Below, piece after piece: positions 51,488 to 63,571 of a stretch of DNA of 64,000 nucleotides. How positions within the stretch are numbered: the first letter of the stretch is position 1; every line of letters starts with the position of its first letter. The notes under the pieces were generated by a model. The model saw nothing but the letters and a program-made list of their open reading frames with translations. It was not told the origin of the DNA and did not search any database. Source of the stretch: Ricinus communis (Eukaryota; Streptophyta; Magnoliopsida; Malpighiales; Euphorbiaceae); assembly GCF_019578655.1 (NCBI RefSeq), contig NC_063263.1, positions 9,113,001 through 9,177,000 of the forward strand, given 5' to 3'. The position numbers and the translations under genes were made by a program.

Positions 51488-53948
51488 CTAACATTCACAC
51501 CCTGTAGATCTTTGCTGCCTCCCTCCACCCCCGACATCGATTGTGTCGGGAAGGTATCTATCATCATCACCAACAAAAGACAAGTTCAAAATAATTAGTT
51601 ACTGCTCCATGACACAAGACTTGGATCAGATGATTACATGTTTGCCAAAGAAACAAGAATGTGGATAAGAAAAAGGTGAACTAATTCAATGATTTCAGAA
51701 ATTGTCCCAAGAGCAGTCATAATGGGACTACTATAAGTGGATGACAGAATAGAATTATCAACCGAGTGTACTTCTACTGAATTGATTTTCAAGAAATGCC
51801 TTTCTGCTCAGCAGAAAAAGGGGACCAAAAACATTTGCTAGTTGCAAGGTTTCTCTTCTTTTCGTTTTACTTACATTTCTTCTTCAGGTTCATTCTTGAG
51901 TGCATTTTTGGCTATGCACTGGAAAGCAGCATCCACGTTAAATCCTTCTTTTGCAGAAGTCTCAAAGTAAGGTATGTTTCCCTTAGAAGCACACCATGCC
52001 TTTGCCTTCTTCTCTGAAACCTAAAGTCAACAAAAAACCACATTTGCGAGGTGTCATCTATCAAATGGATATACATCTTCCAGAGCCAAATATAAGGTTT
52101 AATACAAGATGTCTAAACAAAGAGAATGAGTTCTCTCCCTAGTTTTATCCTCTCTTGAACTTGTAAAAACTGCCATTGCAAGAAAGATTCTCAAATAAAA
52201 AGGGGGAAAAGAAGAGGAATATTATGAAGGAAATTAGCTTACCACCCGACTATTGCCACCATCAACATCTATTTTGTTCCCCAACACCACAAATGGGAAG
52301 TTCTCAGGGTCAGAGGGACTAGCCTGCACAATAATATTGCAGATTTCAATCGTTTAAAATTTTCAAAAAATATGTTTAGTAACTAGAATTAACTAGCACC
52401 TGAATCAGAAACTCTTCTCTCCAGTTATTAAGATTATCAAATGACTTCATGACATTCACATCATACACAAGAACACAGCAGTCCGCACCACGGTAGAAAG
52501 CCACTCCAAGGCTTTGAAACCTTTCCTGCCCGGCAGTATCCCATATCTGTATAGATGAACAACAAGGCTCAGAAAATTCCACTCAACTTTGAGGCCCAAA
52601 GATAACTTGTTCATATTACTTCATCCAAATGAGCGATCCATTAAGAAGACATAATCTTTTGTTATGCTGACCTTGCAGTATATAATATTGCATCTAAATT
52701 TGTTGGTTCAAATTTAATATGTTCAAGCAACAGTCTTTGTACCTTTCAAACTATCCAGATTTGATATATATTAGTTTGCTACATTCTGCGATCAACTCAA
52801 AACTACAAACCCAACTGCTTGGACCAACTCTAACAATTTTGACCAGCAATCATACCAAACTAGAAAGTCGTTCCAGTGGACAAGGCATACTGCAAATGCC
52901 AGTTATAGCCAGCAAGACTTTAATTCTTCATTCGATCATTTGATCATTGTTGTTTAATTATTCTCATGCTTCAATATATTTAACTTGATACCTTACATAG
53001 CATTCTAGGTGAATTTCGCTCCATTCGATTCAGGAATATCTTTTATACACATTAAGCATTCCAGATTTTTGGTCTTTGGTATACCAACAGGCTAATTCTC
53101 CAGCATTCTTTGCTTCTATTCGAACTTACTGAAAATTTCTAGTAATTTCACTTAATTAAGATGTGGCAGTTAATGAGAAAACATGCTTCAAACTATGAAT
53201 TCATCACATTTCCTTTTTCTATATTCGTCTAGTATAGGGGAAGAATACCTTCGTTTTCAATTCCCATCAATACATATTCCCTAGTATGTATGTGCATACA
53301 ACAGATCAAATGCCAGAGAATTAATAAATAAAAGTAAATTAGTAAAATAAATAAATAAATAAAGTAGTCGAAAGAAATAACCTGCAATGTAAATAACTTA
53401 TCCTCAAATTGAACTTCTTTTGTCAAAAAATCAGCTCCTATTGTCGCTTTATACTGGTTACTAAACTTACGATTCACATACCTATAAATTCCCAAAATTC
53501 AAATAATTCATATCACCAAATTATACAGCCATTAAAAAAGAAAAACAGATTCAAGATCTAAAGTTTTAAAGAAACATTACTGATTCATCAATGATGTCTT
53601 CCCTACCCTGCCAAATTATCATAAACAAACAAAGAAAAACATATCAATTAAAGAGAAAAACAAAAATTATATATAAAACTCATTAACATTAATTTTTTTT
53701 TTAAAACAAAAAAACACGATTATCAAGATTAATTGCGGCTACCGCTCTCAATAATATCTAAAACGATACAAATAAACTAAGATTCAAAACGACGATTAAA
53801 TTCTGAAAGAGAGGGCGAGAGGTAAATTCAAAAAGAATACTAAGAAAATAAGAAGAAGATGATGATGATGAAGAAGAAGAAGAAGAAGAAAATACCCGCT
53901 GTCACCGAGAATTATGACCTTAAGGAGCATGCGTCTACGGGAAGCCAT
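51488..53948 (-). CDS. Rab7-type small GTPase (RABG3 group)
   Basis: Seven exons: 53896-53948, 53581-53607, 53382-53481, 52400-52546, 52243-52323, 51875-52020, 51488-51557. They total 624 nt, 207 residues. Rab7/RABG3 directs late endosome and prevacuolar traffic to the vacuole. All GTPase motifs are present: G1 GDSGVGKTS (residues 15-23), the switch I effector region [15 protein letters not shown]3 [14 protein letters not shown]4 GNKIDVDGG, and G5 ETSAKEG. The C-terminus STGCEC supplies the two cysteines (205 and 207) for geranylgeranylation. Length and exon plan are normal. Intron 1 begins with a CTT-rich repeat next to the donor. Divergent from the DUF716 gene across about 1.9 kb. Confidence 0.96.
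53856..53891 (-). repeat. GAT/GAA triplet repeat at the 5' end of Rab7 intron 1
   Basis: On the plus strand GAT triplets pass into GAA triplets ending just before AATAC, the reverse complement of the intron 1 donor (GT at 53894-53895). In the transcript the repeat is CTT/CAT, a few bases inside the intron. Confidence 0.9.
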
Positions 53949-55889
53949 TAGATCTCTATTATTAATTCGAGAGAATTGAAAATCTGTGTTTATTAACGTT
54001 ATAATTTTTTTTTCCTCTTAATTCTTCAAATTGTGCTTCAGATTGTTTATTTTTGTTTCTGTTAGTTAAGGGAGAGGAGAGATACCGTTACTTTTCTTAA
54101 CCAGTTTTCCCATAATGCCCTTGTGGTGGATAGAATATTCTTTTTTATACCCTTTTCCATAATCCTAAAACTTTATAAAAGTATTCCTTTCAAAAAGTAA
54201 AAAAATAAAAATAAAAATAAAAACTTTAAACTAAATGTAAGTTTTCGCTTTCTTTTCCGGTTAAAATGATTTCCAGTTGTCAGTTTTTAGAATCTGTTTA
54301 AAAAATAGAGTTAGAAATAGGAAAAGAATAATAACATTTTTGTTTCTAATAAATATATATTAAATTAAATATATAAATATAAATTATGAATTATCAAAAT
54401 TTAGTTAATATTGGAGATTGACAAAATCTCTTTTTTTTTAGAATATAGTAATTTATTTTTTATTTTATAAAAAAAAATCTAATCTATTGGACAAACATAT
54501 TAACTATATCTGTTTTTAAAAAAATTATATATATATATATAATGATACTATCAAATCAAATATAAACACATTAATTAAATTAAATTTTCACCAATAATTT
54601 CTCAAATTAAAATATGACTCAAGTATATTTATTTTTTCCATATAAAAGAAACAATATTTGTCTTAATCATACAATTAAAAAGTTAAATTACATATTCAAC
54701 ATCCGATGTTCCATGGGTTCACCAAAATGTCAGAAATCTTTTGTTCCAACTTATTGGGCACATCTTTCTCAAAGAAAGAAAGAAAAAGAAGAAAACTTAT
54801 TGGGCACATGTGGTTGTGTCGTGTTCATTTGTTGGTCTGCCGTTTGGTGTGGCTATTGTCGCTTCTGGTGTTGTAGATTTTGCTACTGCTGTCGTTTGGA
54901 GATCTGGTGTTTTGTTGAAGGCAGTTGGTGCTTTTTTATCCTCTATGTAAAAAAAAAGCACATTTTATTTGTTTTTAGAATTCTCGGTTCAAGTGATTTT
55001 CTTTTTCTTTTGCTATTGATTAGATGGTTTTGATGTATTTGTGAAATTAGATAATCAAATATTTAACTAACTCATTTTTCATCATCATTATTGTTTGAAG
55101 ATAAATAATTATTTTAATAATTTTATCAAAATTTATTTATTTTTTATTCTCAATTTTATATTGACTGTTTTAGCTTTACTATATATATTTTATTATGTAT
55201 TATAAAAATAACATCTAATAAAAATATAAAATTTAAAATTAATATTTTTTTTAAGAGTATTTAAATTAATTCTTAATTATTTTTTTTATTTTTATAATTT
55301 TAATAAAAAATAAAAAAAATTGATTAATTTCCTTCTTCTTTTATTAAAGATTATTTAATAATATCTCTAAATATAAAAAGTAAATATTATTATATTGTTC
55401 GTCCTTCTTCCTCTTTTTTTTTTTTTTTTTCTTTCTTTCGTTAAAATACCTTCTCCACATCTCCTTTTCTGTTCACTGTTAATTTAGAAAAAAAGAAAAG
55501 AAAAGAGAGAAAACTTACCAGGCACATGCTTGTAAGTTGTAGGAAAAAAAACTACTTGTTGGGTACATGAACTTCAGTTGGCCCACTCTCCTGACCCAAA
55601 CGGTGATTCAAGTATCGGGTCGGGCAGCCAACCAGTCGTCGCCTACCAGCCTGGTGTAAGCTTGAAGAATAATCCTCAGCTGGCGACTGTGGAGAATCAG
55701 AACAAAACAAAAAGTCAAAACATTAGAGACAAAGCATAACTCAGCACAACTCACCGATTCTGGCCTTTCTGAATTCTAAATCATGTGCTGCAACAAAGCC
55801 CATTTCCCAAAATTTACTGCTTTATACAAAAAGCTCAAACTTGATCTCAAAACAGAGACAGAATTAGATTAAAGAAGTTTCAATTAAGA
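53949..55889. other. Divergent intergenic region between Rab7 and DUF716 genes
   Basis: 1.9 kb with promoters for both genes. AT-rich, with a short AT run at 54526-54541 and a T-run near 55415-55430. A plus-strand open frame at 54614-55033 has a Cys/Trp/Phe-rich product with no recognised family and is probably spurious. Confidence 0.5.
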
Positions 55890-56846
55890 ATGGGGCTTTT
55901 CTCTCTTACAGTTGCAGGTGCTGGTTTTATGCTGATTGGTGCATATGAATCTCTCTCAAGTTCAATGTCATCTTCACCTGTCAATCATCAGATAACAAAA
56001 TCAGCTATAGAAAAGAACCCAAAAGGCCAATCTTTAATTTATATCGGTATCACTGTTTTCTCTTTTCTCTTTATTATCGACTCTTTAATCTCTCTTTTCA
56101 ACGCTATTGATTCAAAAGATACAATTGGGTATGCCCTTCAGTTGCAAGTCCTTGCTATTGCTGCACTCTTTTTGCTGTATTCAATTTTAGGTTTGCTATC
56201 CAAATTCTCAAGTTCTGTTCTTTTCCCTTCTTCAATCCTTAATTTGGTTCTTTTGTTTGCTTTCGTGGAAGAGTTCTTGTTATATTATTTGCAAAGAAAG
56301 GACACAAGTGGGATTGAGAATAGGTACTTTGACCTTCTACTTGTACCTATTTCAATTTGTGTGCTTTCTACTATTCTTGAGTTGAAATCTTCTTCGAAAT
56401 CGAATAATTATGCAAGACTGGCACGCGGGGTTGGGCTGATTTTGCAAGGGACTTGGTTTGTGCAAATGGGTATTTCCTTTTACACCAATATGATTGTTCA
56501 TGGTTGCTCTTTGCATGAGAGAAGTAGAGGGGATTATACTATAAAATGTAAAGGGCACCCTGAGTATCATAGGGCTAGAGGGATTGCCACGCTTCAATTT
56601 AATTGCCATCTTGCTTTGCTTGTGGTTATGGTGACGAGTGCTTACTCCATTATGGCTAAGAAGAATGGTGGCCGTGACGATTTTATGCGATATAAGCCGC
56701 TTGGAGCAGAGATGCAGCAGATGGAGATTAATGGGCACTTCACTTTGGATTCTGACGAGGATGAGATTCAAGAAGAGGAGAATGTGACTGAGGAGAAGTC
56801 AACTAGAGTTGAAGTGGGTGTTAATGGTTATGGTTCTCATGAGTGA
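55890..56846 (+). CDS. DUF716 / TMEM45-like multi-pass membrane protein
   Basis: An intact single-exon gene of 318 residues. It starts MGLFSLTVAGAGFMLIGAYE, a typical start for the plant DUF716 (TMEM45-related) family, whose biochemical role is unknown; some plant members were named for virus responsiveness. About seven hydrophobic segments are visible, including YIGITVFSFLFIIDSLISLF, VLAIAALFLLYSILGLL, LNLVLLFAFVEEFLLYYL, LLLVPISICVLSTILEL and LALLVVMVTSAYSIM. Conserved-looking polar features lie in the loops (QGTWFVQMG; HGCSLHERSRGDYTIKCKGH; YHRARGIATLQFNCHLALL). The C-terminal 50 residues are acidic and cytosolic-looking (DSDEDEIQEEENVTEE). The start is the first ATG after an in-frame stop. 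Confidence 0.93.
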   Translation: MGLFSLTVAGAGFMLIGAYESLSSSMSSSPVNHQITKSAIEKNPKGQSLIYIGITVFSFLFIIDSLISLFNAIDSKDTIGYALQLQVLAIAALFLLYSILGLLSKFSSSVLFPSSILNLVLLFAFVEEFLLYYLQRKDTSGIENRYFDLLLVPISICVLSTILELKSSSKSNNYARLARGVGLILQGTWFVQMGISFYTNMIVHGCSLHERSRGDYTIKCKGHPEYHRARGIATLQFNCHLALLVVMVTSAYSIMAKKNGGRDDFMRYKPLGAEMQQMEINGHFTLDSDEDEIQEEENVTEEKSTRVEVGVNGYGSHE

Positions 56847-59841
56847 GGTAATTCTGGAGGTTAAGTTTGATTATTCTTTTATTAGTGGAAAGAGAGGTTT
56901 TCTTTTACACTTTTCCCCCCTTTTCTATATGTAAAGCGATGAGACCTCAACTATATTTTTTAGTTTTATAAAGCGACTTTGAGTTTCTTCATTTCTTTAG
57001 GTGGAATTTTGACTTTGGTCGTCTTTTTATCATTTCTCGCCATTATTGTTTTAAGTTCAATGCTGATATTGAACAGTTGTTAATTGGTTAAGGCGTTTAC
57101 ATTTCAGCAAATGAGAAAATAAGGTCTGGCATTTGAGCATCAAGGAGCTCAAGCGGGTACTATGCTGTGTGTAAATTCAATCATATACATCTCTTTACAT
57201 TGTATTTCCAAATATAATTTGTTGGGCATAGAGAAGCATCCTTCATTTAATTGTGTCAAATGCCGTTCTTAAGCTATCTACTAAAGGTTCATAGAAATTC
57301 TGTGCAAATTGAAACTGAGTGCTGTTGAAATCCTGAGCATTTGTTGGACTCTCTTAACTAAAATCTAGTGGGCATGACGAATCACCTCCAAGGCACTTGA
57401 GGTGGCATTTAACCTTTAAAGTTATTCAATGGCTTTTAGGGAGCATGGTGGTTCGGGTGCAAAAGTCTCCTTAGTATTCAAGAGTTCGATTGTTGCAAGG
57501 CCATCTTGCTTTGCAGAAATAAATCTTAGAGGCTAATAGCAGAACTAGTTATGGAATGATCTTGCATGTTAACTTTCTTGTGGCAAGTTGCCTCGAGTTC
57601 TTTTCTGGCAGAAGTAAAGAATGTCTCTGGGTAACTTTTTCTTCTTCTCTTATTTTTAACAAATCCATGCATATTCTGAAGTTAATGGGTCTTCCAAGGT
57701 TATTATGTGTAGCATAGCATCGCATGACTGTCATGTATCATTTTTGTCAGAGTGGGGATTGGGTCCATAAGGAGACTGTGCACAGATCACCAAAGTGCCT
57801 GATACTTTATCTAGGACAAAATTTTTGGAGGCTAATGTTCCAATTCAAATACTATGCTAATTGTCCGCAATTTGAAATTCTGGAGTGGCTGAGATATAAA
57901 AGCTGAAAAACTGAGTTTGTCTGAATGAGTGTTCTTGATGGACGGTTATCAACTCAGCATCTTTGATGGGGATTAAGCTTTGTTGCTTTATTTGCTTTAG
58001 TTATGTTTCAAAACTTCATATTGCATACTTCTTATCCTTCCTAGATCAATAAGTTGGCCACTGTCACAAACAATGATTTGGTTGGAAGGCCGTCTCAGCA
58101 GCATATAAGAAAGCTTCTTATAATCTTAGTCCTTTAACTACCATTTATATCAGGCTTTCTTTTTTCCATGAAGTTGCATAGGTTCTTCCTGCAAGTTGTA
58201 ACCTAATGAGGGTTGATTGGCTACTTTTGAATTGCTCACCATCACCTTTTGTGGTTTCTTCTCATGCTCTTTCATGTTTTAGCCTGCAGATTTGTGAAGT
58301 GAACCTATGTAACCTTCAGGGAAATCATTTAGAACTGTAGGATTGGATCGCATTGTAAACCAAAAGTCTTTTTCAATAAGATTAGAGGCACACTTAGTCA
58401 TATTGGTGTTGAAGTCGGGGATCGGTTAGTGATTATACTGTCGCCAACAACTTTAACCTATGATGTTTGGAGTTTGTCATCCTCACTGATCTGCACCTCT
58501 GCTGTATGAGCAACCTGACTACCAATTCAACAATAGAAAACTTGCTTTCGCATTCCAGTTCTCTGCCTATGTTCTTTTCCTTTGTTCTTATTTATAGTTG
58601 AAGCATACAACGTTCGGCAGTCTTGCGGGAGTGACATCCTCCACCAGGTCCACTGCCTCCATGTGCACTGCCTTTTACATTCTGAACCTGGAAACTGAAG
58701 TTGGCTCTGACCAGCCTAATGACATTTACCACTTCTGCTGCTTATATTGGATAACTGCTGATCTCTGTTCTTTGGCACTTCTTATTGTGAGAGGATATCT
58801 TGCATTCAAATTTTTAATTGAGTAGTCACTTCAAGCAGATTGAGCGCTTATGACTTCACTGCATCATTATGGCTTCTTTTCTTTTTTTTTTTTCTTAAGT
58901 TGCAACTTACAAGATGAAGATATTCGAGTATTTTAAGCATTACAGATCTCGTTGTTAATTGTTACTACTTTTCAAGGAATTGACTGAAGACGATGGATTG
59001 AGCATAAGAATGAGGGAGAGATTCAAGACGAGAAATATGTATTTGAGAATTGCTTCTACATAAGTCATATTAGGTTAGAGCCCGCAGTTTCGCATTCACT
59101 TTTAAAAAAATTACTGAGCTTTGCACTTTTTGACAATTTTCTTGAAAGAATCCATACTTCATTTTCTTGCTCCAAAAAATTATTCAGGGGCTGAGAAATT
59201 CAAATGATGGTGGGTATAATTGTTATAAAGAGAGGAAGATGAGGATGAGAAAGTGTGAAAACAAAGTTATTCTTTAATTATTTTGAGTTTTGAGCTTTTT
59301 TGAATGCCTTTATGAGTCAGCAATATTTTACTAACTCATATTTTCTATAAAAAAATAATAATAATTATACACCTTAACAAGCGAGATTAGAAAAAAGAAA
59401 ATTGTCGGTCCGGGCCAGGAAATGAAATTCATTAAATTTGTAGCGGCCGGATTGTTTATTTAAACAAAAAATGAAGTATGTGAAGTGCTGTTTAAAGACC
59501 GAAAGAATTGGATAAATTCAGGAAATTTTTAGACAGGCTAAGAATGTATTTGAAATTTGCTTCCACACAGTCATATTAGCCACTTATAACCCGCAGCTTC
59601 ACATTGATGAGGCAAAGAGTAATAGATTAGATAAATTCTTTTCTTTTCTATGTGGAGGAAACATTTCAGCTATCAGAAGTTTCATCAATTAGAAAGCTGG
59701 ATACAGAGTTTCAGAATATATATAACTAGCACTGAATGACTAGAATTTGATCATCTAGAGCAAAATCTCCTACAACATAACATTTATTAAGAATCAGTAC
59801 TATTTCCCTAATCAAACCACGACCCAAGTCCCTGTTGCAAG
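56847..59841. other. Intergenic, between convergent 3' ends
   Basis: 3 kb, less AT-rich than the other gaps but without a recognisable gene. Short open frames, for example 58598-58825 (+), match no family I know. It includes the 3' UTR of the DUF716 gene. Confidence 0.5.
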
Positions 59842-61233
59842 TTATCCCCACATGAGAAAGTTGATGAATAGTCTCTTTCTGGCAAGCATACCACCGAGTG
59901 GAGAAGGCACCATGCTTGGAGATGGAGCTGGAGCTTCAGATTGCACAGTTATAGTAAGTTTTTGGCCACCAACCTCACAGTGCTTGCCTACTCCACATAT
60001 ATACCATTTTTTCCCAGGCGTTGCTAAAACAATTGTATCATTCCCAGTAGCCAAAGCTTGGTCCAGTGGTGGAATATTGCAATTGTGAAAGGCTGTTCTG
60101 TTCACTCTGAACACATTGTGGGCACCAATAGTGGTGTAAACCTTCTAAGGAAGAGAAGGATACACGCCAAGATCGATACTTATAAAGTTTGCCAAAAGAT
60201 ATTTGCAGAACTATCACCCTTATTTATAAAGAAATAAGATCAATAGCTATAATGGAATGAACTTAATTAATCCTAGAAACTAACAAGTTAATAGAATTAA
60301 ATTAAGGTAGGAGTGAAATCAAAACCTAAACAATAAGTTTTAATCTCAAAAACACTTAAAAAAACTCTTTAAGTAAAAATAAGATTTTATATTCAATCAA
60401 ATATATATGTATGCTTTTGCAGAATTACATAGTTCTATTTATAGAGTTTAAATAATTCTAATCCTAGAATGACTAGGATATGTGGCCAAGATTTCTAAAT
60501 AAATAAAACTTGAAGTAAAAAAAAAAAAAAAAAACTCCTATTTTAACTTGGACTTGTTAAAAGAAAACTCCTTGTTTGACTTGGATTTTGATTTTGAATA
60601 TTCAACCTTGGACTTGGGCTTTACGTTTGGATTTGAATTCAACATAAATTATAGTTGATCTTCGTGTCTTTACGTTAGGCTCTAATTCATGAATGAAATA
60701 AAATTAATCAAAGTTGAATCTTGATCTTCTAAGTCCAACTCGCTATCCTTGCTTTTTGAATGCATCTTATCTATCACGTGGATCATGAAAGAATACAAGG
60801 CAGCCTTGAATGTCTTGCTTCTAGCTCGTATGATTGGACCTTCATAATTCAATGGATCCATTCGCGGCTTGCTTGGTGGTAAAGGATCAGCCTTGATTTC
60901 ATCATCAGGATACTGGAAATTACAAAATCAACCATCTACATAACGACTTCAGTCAAGAAACTTCATAATGCATAAAATACATTGTATAAGCACATTGGAC
61001 ATAATAAATATTAATGTATCAGTGTGGACCATATAATAGCAATTAACTCTTGAAATGAGATCTTTACCTAGTTTGTCTCCACCGCGAAAGTCCTTGCCCT
61101 GAGCCCAAGCTTGGTAATCAAACGCTATAGTCCACCCTGTTTCATCCCCAACAATGTACTCTTTTGCCAAACTAAACATAGGAACAATGGCAACAGGGAG
61201 CACAAGGATGAGGATTGAGCCATGAGAAGCCAT
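59842..61233 (-). CDS. Phytocyanin (stellacyanin/umecyanin-like), exons out of frame
   Basis: Phytocyanins are secreted or wall-associated blue copper proteins of plants. Exon 1 (61068-61233) encodes a signal peptide (ILILVLPVAIVPMFSLAKE) and the start of the cupredoxin fold (YIVGDETGWTIAFDYQAWAQ, GGDKL). Exon 2 (59842-60144) holds the copper site: His in GAHNVFRVN, Cys in WYICG, His in GKHCEVGG, and Gln as probable axial ligand in GGQKLTITV. A Pro/Ser-rich tail follows. The strong donor CTAG|GTAAAG ends exon 1 in phase 1, while the strong acceptor CTTCCTTAG|AAG opens exon 2 in phase 0, so the obvious junction shifts the frame. A weak in-frame donor (TCAAGA|GTTAAT) could rescue it by adding eight residues. 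Either the gene is broken or splicing is unusual. The intron is about 920 bp. Confidence 0.75.
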
Positions 61234-62023
61234 TGGATTTGTCACTTTTGACTGAAATCCTTATTTTGTCTCAAGGCTAGAAGAGAAGATACTTGGAAGA
61301 AGTGTAAACTTGGAGGCCTTTTTATAGATTTTTTGAGTGGCAAGTACTCGAAACAATTTGACTGCTGATGGCCAAGGACGGCATGGCGGCCGAACAAGGG
61401 AAATTGGATTCTGTACAAAACATTCTTTAAGGTAACAAAATGTATAGATGATTACAATACATGCACAAAGAACTTGGAAGTGTAAAATATCAAAAAGCTA
61501 GAGTGGCTTGGTTTACAATTGATCCTTCATGGATGCCGCAAGAAACTACTATGCCAATGGTGTAACTGATAATTAGCAAAGTTGCCGCATGAAAAGGTAA
61601 ATGGAAGTTAATTGATCTTCCCTACCGTATCAAAAAACCAACTACATATTCTTGAGCATATACAAGCAATAGAAGGCACAAAACGAGACTCACAGAATAC
61701 AGTTGTCTCATCTACAAAAAAATGGCCTAACTAATCATATAAATCCTATCTCATTCGTGTCTCAGTTCCATTTTACTACGTCCCTCACCATAGTCTCATT
61801 AATGAATTAAGTGGTAATTGTCTTGATTTTATAGGATCAACCACACCTCCTCAGAATCATTCTTCAGATAAAGTTTAAATACTTCTTTTTTTCTTTTGCA
61901 GATCTCATTTATCAAGCTGATTTTTATGGGCACTTGACCTGCCACTGATGGTGAATCGAAATATTAATTTTTGCGCAGGCTCGCTGACGTGAATTTGATG
62001 GACTGAGACAATGTCATCAACTG
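61234..62023. other. Intergenic
   Basis: 790 bases: phytocyanin promoter (left) and 3' UTR of the PERK gene (right). Nothing else recognised. Confidence 0.5.
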
Positions 62024-63571
62024 TCATGAATTTTCGTGGGAACCCTTGACTGCTGTCTCCTTTTTCTGTGCTTCCATCTCTTGTGTAGTTTGCTGGCCTT
62101 CAGTGCTAGAGCTAGATGGCTGCAGACCAAACTCACTAGTGACTCCACTGTACTCACTACTAACATGTTCTTGACTTTCTAGTGCCATCTTCCTGAATCT
62201 TTTCAAGTCTTCCTTGTATTGGCTAGAACTATAGTCTATGCTTCCATAAGAACCATACACCGTGCTGTGACCAGGAGTGATTCCATCACTTAGCTCATCC
62301 AGAGACATATTCCCTTCCAAAGCTCGAATTATCTGATTTGATGGTAATGGTAGAAGGGTTATGTGCCAGGATGAAGTTTAAGTTAAATAAATATTAGTTC
62401 CAGTAAATCTCAAAACGGCAATCAGTCAATGAAGCCATTCAATCTAGTAACTAGTCATAAGGAATGGCTAAGATCACCTGGCTCATTCGTGGCCGAAGCC
62501 GTGCTGAATGACGTATGCAAGCTGCAGCACAAGCAATCATTCTAGTCATTTCAGTGGAATCATAGTCCTGCAATTTTGGATCAGCTAGAGCATCATAGAT
62601 GCCACTTTCCAAAGCTTGATTGAGCAGAGGCCTTGCCTGCGCATTCACAAAATAGTTGATATCCATAATGGAAAGTAGCATTTACCTATTTATATAACAG
62701 AACATATTGTGGGCAATAAATTGGGAAAATTTGCACCTACTCTAGTTTTCCATGTCAATCAAACTTCATCATAACTAACTTTTTGCTACTATGTACATAT
62801 TTTGGCACCTGATAATTAAGCTCTATAATGCTTATTCAGAAAAACCACTAGATAAGGGCTAGAGCACAGTGAACTCAAAAAAAAAAATAACTATCCTAAA
62901 TTATCTTTAACACTTGCACTTTGCTACATATCATTGCTACCATAGGATGAATTTCCAAACTCATCTAGTGCCATTAGCATATGCAAGTATCAGAAAAATA
63001 TATTAATACTGCACAGCAATCGACATTTTCTGGAAAATCACAATAACAGGATTTTTCTCCTTCACATTTTCTAAGAATTCACAGCTGCATGCATACTTGA
63101 GGATGCAATTATATGTTTGATACTGTTGCATCATGTTATACTGATATAGACTAGTTTCATCAAAGGAGTATGTACCCAATCTACTATGCTATCATCAAAG
63201 GTTTGAGTTCTATCAACAGGCCGGCGACCAGTAATCAATTCCAGAAGCACAACACCAAAGGAAAAGACATCCGACTTCTCTGTAAGCTTCCCACTAGAGG
63301 CATACTCTGGAGCCATGTAACTGCAGTTGGAGAAGGTGCAATAGAAGAACTGGTTCAGAAAATTTTCCCACAATAACAGAAAGTTTGAGACAAATGAAAA
63401 GCTCAAAAAGTAGCCTCTTCCAGCCATCAATTATTCAAGACATATATAGCATAGTTATTTTAGTTTTCCAGAAAATATTAAATATGTGCCATACCCAAAA
63501 GTACCCATCACTCGAGTGGAGACATGAGTATCTGTATCCAAAGAATACTTGGCAAGCCCAAAGTCAGCAAC
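62024..63571 (-). CDS. PERK proline-rich receptor-like kinase, 3' part
   Basis: Four 3' exons: 63495-63571, 63176-63320, 62478-62636, 62024-62332, phases consistent. They encode the second half of a Ser/Thr kinase domain: the DFG loop ([20 protein letters not shown]), the activation segment and APE motif ([20 protein letters not shown]), [33 protein letters not shown], and [19 protein letters not shown]. The tail [21 protein letters not shown] and [15 protein letters not shown] is characteristic of the PERK4/5/6/7 subgroup. PERKs sit in the plasma membrane, with a Pro-rich extracellular domain thought to sense the cell wall. The ATP-binding half, membrane helix and Pro-rich region lie right of the window. 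Confidence 0.92.

Noticed and set aside
54614..55033. 139-codon plus-strand frame rich in Cys, Trp and Phe
   Set aside because: AT-rich setting, no family resemblance, no splice context; probably chance.
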